64,000 nucleotides of DNA from Nautilus pompilius (lineage: Eukaryota; Mollusca; Cephalopoda; Nautilida; Nautilidae): positions 558,001 to 622,000 of the forward strand of contig JACATO010002731.1 in the NCBI GenBank assembly GCA_018389105.1, in the 5' to 3' direction. The position numbers and the translations under genes are program-made. Shown in pieces: positions 13,256 to 25,234 of the stretch; position 1 is the first letter of the stretch, and every line of letters begins with the position of its first letter. The notes beneath the pieces are model-generated. The model was given only the letters and a program-made list of their open reading frames with translations. It was not told the origin of the DNA and did not search any database.

Positions 13256-13560
13256 CATCAAGTCCTTATGTCATCATCTGTATTTAATGACATCAGATTT
13301 GCATGTATATTGGTTAATAGGATGACCCTGTTAATTAAGTCTATTTTCCCATTTTAAAACAAATCTCCAACCAGTCATTTTTTTATCACTTCTGACTTTC
13401 AAAGAAAAGTTATCATAGCTGAACTATATCTAATCTAAAGTAATAGGACTTACTTAGTCGTTCTTTGTTTTGAGAATATTGCACCAAAATATTCTAAAGA
13501 TTTTTTACATTTTGGCAATTCAAGATTGCATAGAATATTTTTAAACTATTAAAAACAGTT

Positions 13561-13815
13561 GTCCTTCTGTCTTTTGTTATCACTCCTGACAATAATCTAT
13601 CTATCTAATATATACAAGATCCAGTTGTCTTTTGTTATCACTCCTGACAATAATCTATCTATCTAATATATACAAGATCCAGTTGTCTATTGTTATCACT
13701 CCTGACAATAATCTATCTATCTAATATATTCAAGACCCAGTTGTCCTTCTGTCTTTTGTTATCACTCCTGACAATAATCTATCTATCTAATATATATACA
13801 AGACTCAGTTGTCAT
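13561..13815 (+). repeat. Minisatellite, four units of 58-66 bp
   Basis: Four head-to-tail copies, each containing TTGTTATCACTCCTGACAAT, ATCTATCTATCTAATATAT and CAAGA(T/C)CCAGTTGTC. TTGTTATCACTC begins at 13574, 13632, 13690 and 13756, giving periods of 58, 58 and 66. The longer last period restores the CTTCTGTC octamer also seen in the first unit. The ATCT tetramer runs inside each unit may have driven expansion by slippage. Confidence 0.9.
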
Positions 13816-14514
13816 TCTTTCTCTTGTAAAGGGGGGAAGGAAGAGTCGAGCAATTTGAATTTCAGTTTCCCTATGGCCCATCTCATATTCATGCCTTTTC
13901 AAATATGACTATTCTTCCCTGTCATTTTTGACAAGAAAGCACACTAGTCCACAAATAATAAAGTCCTTTTCCTGAGTAGTCAAAAAAGAATCTCTCTAAA
14001 TGGCTAAAAGTTAATTATGAGAATGTCTTGTAACTATAAGAATTATCATATGCCAGATCACTGACAAAGATAATGAGAGTGCTATAATGATAGCTTTAAA
14101 ACCCAGATAATAATAAAATTGTTGTTTAAATGTTTTGTGTTAAAAATACATATTCCAATATTCTACAACAATTACAGATTTATAAACTAAGACTAGCAAC
14201 TAGTATTAAATAAAACTAATAGAAGTAAAATTATAATTTTCAAATTTATTTAAAATAACTAACTGAAATAATACCAAAATTTCACTTTAATGTTTCCAAG
14301 TGTAAACATATTTAAATGATGAAAGCTTAACTGATGTTTTGAAAATAGTCAGCTTAGTGATTCAAATTGTTATAAGAATTTTACGTTATTTGAAACAAGG
14401 GTAAGTAGGGCAGAAATGATTTATTAAATATTAAATACAAAAGATTCTTCTTTGAATATGCATGACAATGTTGGCACATATTTCTCTAGTTTCAGTTTCC
14501 TAAACCAAGTAGAG

Positions 14515-14740
14515 GAGAAGAGGGTGTTGGTGGTTAGCACATACATCTACTACAAAAGTTCCCACTAGAACATTTAGGTTTTTTTTAGAAGTGGGAGAAA
14601 ATTAATGCAGCTGGCTGGTGAAGAAGAGTGAAAAAAGAAACCAAGCCAGGGATATTTGTCAAACTGGGCCAGCTCCAACTGAGACTTGAATCAAGAGCTC
14701 AACCTTAGCAGTCAGTAGTCTACCACTGCACCACCCACAA
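14515..14740 (-). repeat. SINE family 1, copy 3
   Basis: Sense strand is minus: head GGGTGGTGCAGTGGTAGACT (A-box-like) with B-box GATTCAAGTC, then GGCCCAGTTTGACAAATATC and the CAGCCAGCTGCATTAATTTT block, ending near the TAGTGGGAACTTTTGTAGTA part. The head is one of the better preserved in the window. Confidence 0.75.
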
Positions 14741-14744
14741 ATAC

Positions 14745-16215
14745 AGAAGATTGGAAAACTGTACATTTTATTAGAATGGTTTTAGGAAAAAGAATCCTGG
14801 TTATGGTGGGCGTTTTAAAAAAATCAGCCTTGCCTATGAAAGATTTAAAACGATTCTAAATAATAACAAGAGAGAAACTAGAATATTTCTTGACTATGCT
14901 TGCTCTCAGAATACACAAAACCATTAAATGTTATAAAGGGCATGTCTGGAGTAAAATAATACCACTTATAAATTTAAGGTAGACGAGAATATTATTTATT
15001 GCTTCACTGACTTCTAAATAACTATACAGTATAACTGGGTTATTAAGATAAAGCAGCCATTAAAGAATAAAAACACACATCATAAGATGCTGGAAGATGC
15101 AATGCTATTACTATTATTATCCACAGCAATGTTATAAGTAGCATTTTTTCATAAATACATACTCTTAAAAGTGACATAGCCTGCTCCAAGTATCATAAAA
15201 GAAAAGAAATATATTCTAAGTTTTTTTCCCACACACACACGGACAGACAAACAGACAGACAGAATGGTAAATACTTCAAAAGTTTGCCTAGCCTAATTCT
15301 ATACACTGACACAATGTTTAATTTTACCTCAGACAAGCACTTTAAAAAAAATGAGGGCTATCTGTCCCTTTGCTACTGTAATTTGTGAATAAAGGTATCC
15401 ATAACTACCGTAATGTTTGACAAAAAACAAAAAGCCTGCAGTACAGTGCTGATTTTGTATAATGCCTACAGAAGACTTACATAAATAGATGTTGTATTAT
15501 CAATGCAATACATATCAATTTTCCACTTGTGCTAAACTGATCTTCCTCTTCAGAACACCTGCTGAGACCAGGTAAGTTAAAATCAACAGTAGGAAGCCCA
15601 CATACCAATTCTAATACTTCAGGTGAAAGAAAGAAATCTTCATGCATGACTAATTCATCATCTGGTTTAATAGGAATAGACTCATGTTATTTCTAGAGCA
15701 ACAATCTGAGGAAGAGACAGTTATCCATTATTGATTTATTAATCTGGAAGACTTCAAGTTTCATTTCTGACCTAAAATCATCTGGATCAATATTGTAGCC
15801 ATTTGTGACTGGAGAAGTCAATCATCTCTATACTAAATGGAAAGCTATCAGCAGGTAATAAAATAACTATTGTGGCAACCAGCATCATGATGTTGTATAC
15901 ATAATTATTTTCAGCAAATGCCTATTGTTGACCATTTTTTTGTATAAGAATGAAACTTAATATAGTAATAACTAGCAATTGGGTCACTACAGAGTTTCCC
16001 ATCTCAGACTGATCAACAATGTAACAAAATACAGTTTTTCTTTCTTTATTTTTCCCTTTTGGTGCATTTTAATACTGATTTACAATTCATGAACAACAAA
16101 AGTAGATATATATAGGAATTGTCTTTAAATATTTTAAATGCTAATCATCATAGAAGCACCTCTGTTACAAATAGCATCCAAATTTTAGAAAAATTCTTAC
16201 AAAAGGACTAACAAA
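14745..16215. other. AT-rich non-coding stretch downstream of exon B
   Basis: Lies in the intron after exon B. The stretch 15550-15850 is less AT-rich, and its minus strand has coding-like fragments (for example KPDDELVMHEDFFLSPEVLE) broken by stops. I do not recognise the family; it may be a further transposon fossil. No LELREN-type LRR exon was found. Confidence 0.45.
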
Positions 16216-16219
16216 CACT

Positions 16220-16440
16220 AGGGATATTGTGGTAGTTTAGTAGTGCTAAGGCTGAGGACAGAATTCAAATCCTTGTTAGAACCTGCCAGTTTCATGTACC
16301 TCCCTAGCATGGTTTCTTTTTTTGCTTTTCTCATCAGCCAGCCAGACAAGCAGGTTTCTCCCACATCTAAAAAAAAAAGAGGGTTCTAGCAGGGATTTTC
16401 TGCAAGAGACATGTGGCTAACCTCTACACCCTGTTCTCTT
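16220..16440 (+). repeat. SINE family 1, copy 4
   Basis: Plus orientation, 230 bases beyond the exon B donor. Shows a head remnant GTGGTAGTTTAGTAGTGCTA, a B-box-like AATTCAAATCC, the TACCTCCCTAGCATGGTTTC module, the CATCAGCCAGCCAGACAAGC module and the CCCACATCTAAAAAAAAAAG module followed by GGTTCTAGCAGGGATTTTC. Confidence 0.75.
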
Positions 16441-16670
16441 CTGCTAGGTTGAAGAAACTGAAACCAGGGTGTTTTATCTGGTGGATGCCTGATGTGCCAA
16501 TGTTAGCAAGCAGGTTAAAGAAGAGAATGAACACTACTGTTTAATATTTGAAAGAGGAACCAAATGGGAAATACTATATGATTAACACAAAATTTTTTGA
16601 AATTCTCATGATTTCTATTAAATATCTATGCTGATACATTATTAAAAATTTTTTTAAAAAAGGTACTTAC

Positions 16671-16760
16671 CCCCCTAAGTCAGATGGAAGTCTGGCTAAG
16701 GATACATCATTCAGACCCAAATGAGTCAAGTTTCGTAGCTGAGTTAACCCCTCGGGTAAC
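16671..16760 (-). CDS. scrib: Scribble-like LRR exon B (internal coding exon, 90 nt)
   Basis: Exon following exon A in the same gene. On the minus strand the acceptor is TTTGTTCTGCAG and the donor is GTAAGT. The first base completes the Arg codon split from exon A. The frame then reads LPEGLTQLRNL, THLGLNDVSLARLPSDLG, and ends with GG of a further Gly codon (phase 2). The LNDVSL core followed by LPxDxG is diagnostic for Scribble among LAP proteins (human, from memory: LAHLALNDVSLQALPGDVG); Erbin has a YLNDAFLEFLP-type sequence instead. It encodes one LRR plus the start of the next. The expected next exon, with an LVTLELREN-like motif, could not be found at lower coordinates, so the next intron appears to exceed 16 kb or leave the window. 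No frame damage is visible, and this looks like a live gene. Confidence 0.88.
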
Positions 16761-17449
16761 CTGCAGAACAAAGAACCAGAATAACAGGTGTAATAATTTA
16801 AAGTAAATACTCCCTGGGCTCTTGTGAACAATTGCTAATTAAGCACTTTTTTGCCCAACTTTTCAAATACTAATTTCAGGCTACTTAACCTTAAAACCAA
16901 CCATATTTTTTTCTTGATTTACAAAAAAGGTACAGAACGAGAGAGATCAACCTTCTTGGCCAATCACTATAATTACAATATCTAAATAAAGTGGTTGCTG
17001 CTAATTCATCCCTTTCAAAAAAAAAACTTTCAAAAGATTATCTGCTGAAATTTTAAATTAAAAGTACAATTAATTTACTTTTGAAATTATTTCCTTTAAC
17101 TACCATCATTTCTTGGATATAAGATGAGACTTTTTAACCAGGAATTTGGGTCTTGTCTTATTTTTCAAATTCACTCATACATTGAAAAAATTAATATTTC
17201 TCAATATTGAAAAAAATTGCTTTAAACATAAAAACTTGGCTGTAAAGTTCATATGAAACTACTTTTCAGAGGACTGGAGTTCCTTGTTCATTAAAGTATG
17301 CTTAATTATCAAGTCAATAACAAGCCACTGCCATCTTGATCCATTTCAATCTTAATTGTGAGTATAAAGTCCCCTAATACAAAAACCCTATTTATTTTCA
17401 AAATCCCAACTGTTACATCATTCAAATCCTAAACAGCAGCCTTTAAAGT

Positions 17450-18665
17450 GATAAATCCACTGAAGAAAATGGAGAGAATATAGCTGTTCTCCATAAGTAT
17501 GGTATCAGTAAAAAATATGGTGCCATTCCCAGACACAAGGCAATGGATGCTCTGTACACAACAAAGAAAGCTAAGAAGGCAAATCATGAGTGTACATCTC
17601 AATATAAAAACACTGAGGACAAGTTAAAAGAGTATATATTATCACAATGCACTGTATGTCGCAGACTTGAGATTAAAAGCAAAACAAATTGCTGGTGAGT
17701 TTGGAGTGGAGAACTTTGTGGGCAGTCCATCATGGGGTTTCTACTTTGTGTAGAAAAAGACCATGTAGGTAGCACACAACCATATCACAGAAACTGCCTG
17801 AAGACTTCAAAGAGAAGTTAGATTTAGATCATTTTCAAAGATTTTTCATGACAAAGATAGAGGAAGATAATATCGAAATGTCAAACATCAACAACATGGA
17901 TTAAGTACTGTTAACATCTGATATCCCTATGAATAAAACTATAGACAACAAAGGTAAAGAAACAGTAACCATCAGAACAACAAGACACAAAAAAATCAAG
18001 TTATACTATGATATTGCCCTGTAGTGCCAATGTCAAGAAGTCCCCCCATGGTAATGTTTAAAAGAAAAACAATGCCAAAAATTTAGTGGGTGGCACTATG
18101 GTGGAGGTAAACCTGAAAGGATGGATGGAGAACAACATGATGAAAAAATGGCTAGGTAAGTGCTACTCATGTCAGGCTTATGGATTTTTCCAGACAAAGA
18201 AATCCATACTAATCACATAGACTATGCATGAGCATATCAGTGAAAAAACAAAAGCTAGAGTGGCTGGAAAGAAGACTTCTCTTAGGTATCATCTGTGAAG
18301 GAATGATGGAACTATTACAGCCATTGGACATTTCTGTCAATAGATACTTAAAGTCTAAGCTTAGACAGATAATGGGAAGCATGGCTGTCCATAGCTGAAT
18401 ATTTTCACTAATACAGGCTGTATGTATTGTGCTTCCTACAACACTATGACACAGTGGATCAAACACACATGGTACAGTGTGCCCCAGACAACTATTATTA
18501 ATGGCTTTATCAAAGCTGGAGCATTCAGCAGCTTGAAGGAGGACCAGGATGAAAATAACTACACAGAGGATGAGTAAAACTTCACAACTGGTCTGCCTCC
18601 TCCCCCCCCCCCCCCACAAGCTTGCTGCTATTTTCAACTCAAACAGTAAAGATAAGAAATTCAAA
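17450..18665 (+). pseudogene. pogo/Tigger transposase fossil, near full length
   Basis: Plus-strand remnant of a CENP-B-like DDE transposase with most domains in order but many stops and shifts. Early DNA-binding part: EENGENIAVLHKYGIS, then YGAIPRHKAMDALYTTKKAKK. Second HTH region: KQIAGEFGVENF then TETA*RLQR. DDE region: FKRKTMPK at about 18058, GWMENNMMKKWL at 18120, TKKSILIT (family KKSMLVLD), LQPLDISVNRYLKSKLRQ at about 18315, and QWIKHTWYSVPQTTIINGFI with KAGAFSSLKEDQDENNYTEDE-like acidic tail to 18640. These blocks match the GWMDNELMxxWL, TSxLQPLDVSVNKPFK and IxxSFKKCGISNALDGxEDD motifs of the family. It lies antisense in the Scribble-like intron. A 151-codon minus-strand frame across it is a shadow. 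Confidence 0.82.
18599..18615. repeat. Poly-C run
   Basis: Fourteen consecutive C, preceded by CCTCCT, just after the coding part of the pogo fossil. This is unusual in such AT-rich DNA and likely to vary in length. Confidence 0.95.
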
Positions 18666-18669
18666 GGCT

Positions 18670-20360
18670 TCTCTGAAGCTAAGTTGTGAATGAGACAGTG
18701 CTTAGTAACTAATAGAAAAATATAAATTGTGAATTTGTTTTCTTTTTTATTTATCTTTTTATAAATGTTATGCTACTTGAAGACTATCTCATACATCAAC
18801 ACGTGTTATTAAAAATTATATTACAAGTTGAATATCTAAATTTTAATGTTTTCAGGAATTTCAAAGTATTTTCCATGATTCAAAAACATGTCAAAAATTT
18901 CTTTTAGCAATGAATTCAAATGATTTATTCATAAGGTAGTTCACTGGTAAGTTCAAACAAGCTCATTAATATTCATGAGTATGGAAGTACCATACGCCAC
19001 ATTCTTTTTTTCTTTTTTTTTGCTGTTTTTCAAGACATCAGATGGTGCTCTGGCTAGTTTTGGTCAACCATCTTATCTTATCTAGCTTCATCTTATAAAC
19101 TTATTCATTTTATGAATGAAGATTTACAAAAATGGATAATTTAGCCCATTTGACTTATAACCCAGAAATTATAGTAGTTGGAAGAGAGTTAATAAAACTT
19201 TTTCTTTCTTTTACAATAAACATTTGTAACCGTTTTAAAGCAAATGTAAGCTGTTTTTATTTGCTTTTTCTACTGAACTATAAAAGACAGATAAAGCTTG
19301 AAGTTTGTTTGTTTTTTAATAATGCACATTATTCTTTACATTTCCCTTGGTAAACCAGTGAAAATGTCAAGCGCCAGTTACCTGTAATTAGTACTCTAAA
19401 TTCATGGTTTTGTCTGGCAGTTCACAAGGATACAGATAGGTTTGATAAAACATAGTTGAGCTTTTTTTAAATATGAATAATTCTTCAAAATCTTACATCT
19501 ACCTGAGCTTGAATAATGCTGACAGACTCTTAATTTCAGTGAATTTTTGCATTTACAGGAAAAGCAAAAATATTTATTAAATTAAAATAGATTTAAGTTG
19601 GATTTGGAAATTGACTTTATCACAGCTTATCAGTCCTTTCTTATATGCTCCTCCCCTACCATTATGCAGTATAACAATTTTAACATTTTAACTTTAAAAT
19701 CAACCTTTTTCAGGTGAAAAAAGAATGCAACACATGTAATATAATATTCAGTTAGTCAGTAATATTCATTTAGAACTGTTAAAGTATTCCTCCTCTGCAT
19801 ACATTTAAAAAAGCAAAAATATATCACATGAACACGAAACCAACCAATGGTGATCTGACTTACTTTTCTATAGAAAACTTGTTATATCTATTTTCAAAAC
19901 ATTTTCTTAGAAGAAAGCTCAATTTAGTTTTAAAAATTTTTTAATTTTAAAGCTTTTTAAATTAATAATTATACATCCTAAATCAAACTATCCAAAACAA
20001 AAATATCTTTTGAAATCTTTAATAACACAATGCCTCACAATAATCCATCCGATGTTATAAATTCCATATTTAATTCCAGCTCCAGCCATCTACATTACTG
20101 ATCAAACCAGATTTAAATTAATCAAGTAATTTATCCACATCTTTTCAGATTTTAGTTGCCATAGAAAGAAACATTTACTTTCTGCTTTAATAAACTGCAT
20201 AGTAAAATTTTACAAAGACAGTAAATACAGGGTATCATATGATAGATGTACTGACTGCAGTGTTTTATAGCTTTTGATCAGCTGGAACTATTGATTTGCA
20301 GTTTTCATTATTCGATAGAAAACTTTTCAGCAATTTTTCTCAAAAAAAAAACAAACAAAC
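18670..20360. other. Intronic AT-rich stretch, nothing recognised
   Basis: The left part may be the 3' untranslated end of the pogo fossil. Beyond that, no gene or repeat motif was recognised. Confidence 0.5.
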
Positions 20361-20364
20361 ATAC

Positions 20365-20447
20365 CTCAATTCAATGAGTTTAGCCATTTTATAATTCTTG
20401 CAGAAAAACAAGCACTTTTGAACGAGCCAGCTGCACATAGGATTCAT
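20365..20447 (-). CDS. Candidate alternative first exon inside the Scribble-like intron
   Basis: On the minus strand a short open frame begins at ATG 20447 (MNPMCSWLVQKCLFF...) with a second in-frame ATG at 20387 in a good AAAATGG context (MAKLIEL). It ends in AG directly before a good donor, GTATGT. The frame leaves in phase 2, the same phase as exon A, so splicing to exon B would give MAKLIEL-R-LPEGLTQL without a frame break. This would yield a Scribble form lacking the first LRRs. The open stretch is only about 31 codons from the upstream stop, so chance is quite possible. No promoter element is evident. Treat it as a hypothesis. Confidence 0.15.
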
Positions 20448-20449
20448 TT

Positions 20450-23400
20450 TATTCCATTTTGATTCAGATTAAAGTGGAATATAATTCAACTGAGTAATAC
20501 TTTATTGTCAAAAAAACTGCAAGAACATTAAATTATTCCAATCAAATGCTTGAAAAAGTCTCCTTCAGAAGCGATGCACTTTCAATAATAGCTGAGGATT
20601 AAGTTTGGAGAGTTCCAGTTTTCCGTCTTGTCTAGGGATAAATAGAGCACATGGAGAAAAATCTGGCATAGAGACTTTGTAAAAACATATCAGAGGTCAT
20701 CTTGTGTCAAAATTCTGGAAAGGGTCAGGCAAAAATTTAGCCAAACTGTCAAAGGAGTTTTTATTGTTTCACTCCAGAAAGCCAATTTCATCACAAAATG
20801 GATAGTCTCATAGTTAGGTAATGCACTAAAATACAAAATCATTATAAACAATGTTAGATCAAATAGCACATGCAAAATTTACAGCAAATGTCAAAATCAC
20901 CAAAAAAACAAGCACATTTTCAAAGAAAAATCCCTAATTTTTTTCAAATGTAAGCTATAGACCCTAATCTCAAAAAAATAATCTTTTTTTTTTTTTTAGA
21001 AAAAACCAAAATCCACATCAGCCTTCTGTTCCTGCTCTGTGAAATGCAGTGTTCCTAACCGCGTTGCCTGGACATAGGATCACAAAGAAATAGATCAGTT
21101 TAGCTAATCCCATGTGTAGCTACACAATGCATACAACCTATTTTTAAATGAGTTTATTGTGAAGATATTGCCATTGCTGACCAATGAAACTGCAGAATAT
21201 TGTCAAAAAGTGAGTGAGTGATAAGCCAGCCTACAAATGGTTTTAGGGCTCAAATCCACAACAGCTGCCAAGAAGGGACAATGTCCAGATAAACCCTCTA
21301 GTGTCAGTTTTTTCCACAGATGTATGGCAGATTAAATAACAAAGGTTCTGCACTAAAGAATCAAGAATCAGAAAAGAATTGTGATATTTTACTGACATTT
21401 TCATGTTAATTTCTGATGATTCTGCAGAAAGTTGATCTTTAGTTTTTTAGCTATCCTCTTAACTATTAAATAAATAAACAAAATTTTAATTATAAAATAA
21501 AGAGAGAAAAAATGAACAATAAAGAAAAAATAATTATTGCATTGATTTACAGCAATGTTATAATAACTAAAGCTAAATTATTACAACAATGAAAGCAAGC
21601 AGATATCTTGCAATATTAGAACAATACATCCACAACTATGATTTTTTTATTAAATCACTACCCTGACTGGAGCAGTCAGCTTATAATCTAAATCTATTTT
21701 AAATCTAACAACTGGTAATGTTTTCATTCTTACTAATCTTAAATTCACAAAATTTTTACAAAATCTCATGCAGAAGATTACATTCCCCTAACCATTAACC
21801 CTAACCTAACAAACAGTGGATTAAAGCCATTTTTATTATATGAAATGTAGTAGAAATTTTTCACTTATTTTTCTGTGCTTAAGATCATGCACAGTTTAGA
21901 CCATCAAATCTCATGTTGACCAATTTCCTACAAGTAATGTGTGACTAAACAAATCTCCTCACTGCAGTTAAAAGTCCTTTTACACAGCTTTCTCAAAGAC
22001 TAAATCTAGTAATACTTCACTTTATTTTCAAGAAGCAAAGCGCTGTGTTTGGCCCTTGAAGCAGCCATGAGGTACAGTAAGTACTGTGTACCAACATTTC
22101 ACACACAAAGGTCTAGATCATTACGGCCACTGACGTTCTTAATGATAATTCAGCTGCCGATCTGTGAACTAAGGTTTAAATGGCTTATCCTTCTAGAAAT
22201 AAGTTAATATATCAACCAAGCTGTCTATTCTTTTATGAGTATTAAGCAAAGATAATAAATCAGAAATGTTCTAGATGCACTGCATGACCAGTACAGAAAG
22301 AATAAAGCAGGCCTAACTTTAAACATAATTGTCTCAAAGGTTAAATTCTCCATAATTCAGTCATTCTGAAAATCAATTATCTGATTAAAAAGATTGATCT
22401 ATTTTTTAAGCAATCTAACAAAATGCTTTTAAACTTACACAAAAGAAAAACAACTTTGAACTTCAATAATTGTTATTTTTAACAAATCATCTCCCTTTAG
22501 AGATTTTAAAATAGAAAGATTAATTATAAAAAACTGTGTGGTTAATATGTAACTAAATATTCTTGTTTTTTTGTCAATTCAGAGAAAGGCTTGGTAATAT
22601 CAAAGATGGCAGTTGGTAATGGAAGCAAATATTTCCTGATCTCAATTAACCCATGTTTATACAACAATCATTAACAACTTTAGTTTAACATTAAATACTA
22701 AATGCTTAAAAATGTAATGCAGCTATATTGTTTTTGTTTTGTTTTTTTTTTTAATTTGTTCTCCCAAAAGTTGGAATGAAATTAATTTAATTTAGGGGAT
22801 TTTTTTAAAATTATCATATTTTACTTTTTTCTCTTTTAAAAAACAAAACCTACACTGATAAAAATCATGCACAACAAGTTATAACTAACGAGAAAAAGCT
22901 TTGTATTGACCAGAAAACCAACCAAATGATAGTACTGAGTGCCTACAATATTCATCATTGCAACCAATGATTAGTTGTCAACACAGCAAACTGAATTACA
23001 GTCTATGACAATGATAGGTAGAGTGGATAAATAATGATAGCAATTACACTTACAATAGTGGCAGCATAGTTCAGTCATGAGTAGGTGCAGGCCGTTACGT
23101 ATCTAACTGGTGACTAGTAGATAACAATATATATCTAAGAGTTTCCTTCTATTCAGCCAGTTTTCCTCCCTTCTCTAATTTAAAATTTGTTTTCCTCATC
23201 CCATTAGTGATCTAACCCTCCAATGAGTTTGAAGTATTAGGGAAACAAAACTACATAACAACAATAATAAATTGAAAGCCAAATCCATATTACAGAAAAA
23301 CCATTGATAAGTCATGGTTTTCAGCCTTATTTAAAGAAATCAAAGATTAATTGTGTATCTGGAAAGTAGACGTATCTATAAATTTCTATTTTTTCTCTGT

Positions 23401-24135
23401 ATTATAAATAAACAGAAAGCTCACTAATTAGCAGAAATTATCACTTGCAACAAATTTTTTTTTTTACAACTTGCCATCAATTTGCACAGTTGTTATCCTT
23501 TGCTGGTCACAGATTACCACATGAAACGATTTTCTTTTATTGCTCGCTTTACTGTTTTCTTTTAATTTCCTCTTCCCATTCTAAATGTTGGATGAATGTG
23601 AAATTTCACACCAAATTCCTGCTATCAGAAGTCAAGTATTCAAAAAAAAAATGAGGGCACACTGGCTTTTATTTGATACTTTGTTACAATTGGTTCTGGT
23701 AATTAAATAAGGAAGTTATCCTTCCATCTGGACTGACGCGGAGCTTAGTTTTATAATTCTGATTTTTTAATGGTTTATTTGGTCTAATTCCCCATATCTT
23801 ATTTAGCCCAAATGTTAATGGTACAATAAAGTTAAAAAAAAAAGAACAATGAATAGATGATGTGCTTAAAATAATTCTATCTGACTCTTTAGATAATAAA
23901 AAGTGGTTCTTGTAGTTTCACAGAATTTTTTGGTGGGGAGAAAGTGAAATAGAGGTTTTTGTTTGTTTGTTTTCTTTACAAATTCATTTTTGCTTTTTTT
24001 GCAATTTAATTTAAATACCATCTACATGATTTTGTAAGGTGCTCATCCTTTGCAGATCATTAATCTGCAATGAAACTAATCTATTGCTGCATGGATTTTT
24101 TTTTCTTTTTACTTTTTTTTTCATAATCATAATTT
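20450..24135. other. Intronic AT-rich stretch, nothing recognised
   Basis: No exon or transposase motif found. A block near 22040-22190 is less AT-rich (contains GCGCTGTGTTTGGCCCTTGA and TACGGCCACTGACG) and may be an old repeat of unknown class. Confidence 0.45.
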
Positions 24136-24139
24136 TTAT

Positions 24140-24420
24140 TTTTACAGTGCAACGGTTATCCACTAGAAGCACTAATTACCCTGTGCCACAAGAGACCTGA
24201 CACTTCCAACCAGAATGGAAAGCCATATCAGAACTCTCCATTTTTAGATGTGGGAGGAATCTGGAAAGCCCAAAGAAAACTCATATGACCAGCTGGTGAA
24301 AAAAGGGGGAGAAGAAACCAATCCAGGGAAGCAAACCAAACTGACCCTAACTGGAATCAAACTAGGGCCCTAAGCCATGGCAATCTGATAGGCTAACAAC
24401 TGTGCCACCAGCTATCCCAA
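24140..24420 (-). repeat. SINE family 1, copy 5
   Basis: Sense strand is minus: a head next to GGTGGCACAGTTGTTAGCCT (A-box-like) with B-box GTTTGATTCC, then GGTCAGTTTGGTTTGCTTCC, CCAGCTGGTCATATGAGTTT, and CACATCTAAAAATGGAGAGT. This is the best-preserved body block of the family in the window and serves as its reference. Confidence 0.8.
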
Positions 24421-24889
24421 GCTAAAGTCATATCACTTGCATGTTAAATTCTCCTGAGATCTATAGTCATATTAATGCTATTTTGTTGATAACCAGGTCA
24501 AGTATCTTCAGAGATTAATTATAGTAACCTATTTTGATGCAGAATAAAAGCTCATGTTTTACCCACTTCAGTATTTTCTCTGTTAATGAGCTTTTCTTTA
24601 TCTTAAATTCACCATACTGATCCAGTATTCACTTTATCCTTAGATTATCTAATCTGTCAGTCAAGATGTATTTGTCTGCTGGTGGATCTTAGTGATATAC
24701 AACTGCACAATCATTGGCAATTATATACAAAATGTATAACCCAGTTCAGATGCTCAAGTTTCAGATATTAACAGAAAAGATAAAGATATTATTACGCACA
24801 CATGAGTGTCCAAAAAATGTACGCTACCATACAAAGACATTCTGTCTCTCAATATTAAGATGTTTCATTTAGAAGTTCACAGATGATTA

Positions 24890-25230
24890 TATGATGCAAC
24901 ACAACAGCACACTCCTGATGTCAAGTGTTTTTAGTGTGTGCCAAAAACGTATAGACATTTTGGTATGAACACTTTTCTCGAGATGGATGGGCCAATACAG
25001 ACTAGTTAAATACCTGTCAACCTCTCCAGATCTCATACCACCAGATTTGTTTCCAGTGGAATGTATTAAAAAATAAGATGTATGCCACAAAAACCAGATA
25101 CTCTCCATAATCTCCTACAGAAATTGTTAATGCTTTAATTGATATTCTTGAAAGGATGTGCTATTGCATGCTCTGTTGTCAAATGCTGCAATACCTACAT
25201 AAATGCTGATGGTGGACATTTTGAACTATT
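24890..25230 (+). pseudogene. IS630/Tc1/mariner-type transposase C-terminal fossil
   Basis: Plus-strand fragments match the C-terminal half of an IS630/Tc1/mariner-superfamily DDE transposase. FSRWMGQYRLV (family FPxRWIGRxGP) is followed by STSPDLIPPDLFPVECIKK (family RSPDLTPLDFFLWGxIKxxVYA), then KNKMYATKTRYSP, and finally INADGGHFE near 25200-25225 (family VxANGGHFEHLL). Spacing is conserved, but at least two frameshifts and several stops intervene. No TIRs were found. It lies antisense within the Scribble-like intron. Confidence 0.68.
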
Positions 25231-25234
25231 GTGG

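Noticed and set aside
18209..18664. 151-codon open frame on the minus strand
   Set aside because: It is antisense to the pogo transposase fossil, whose plus-strand reading matches the family in several blocks; the minus frame has no motif and spans the poly-C run.
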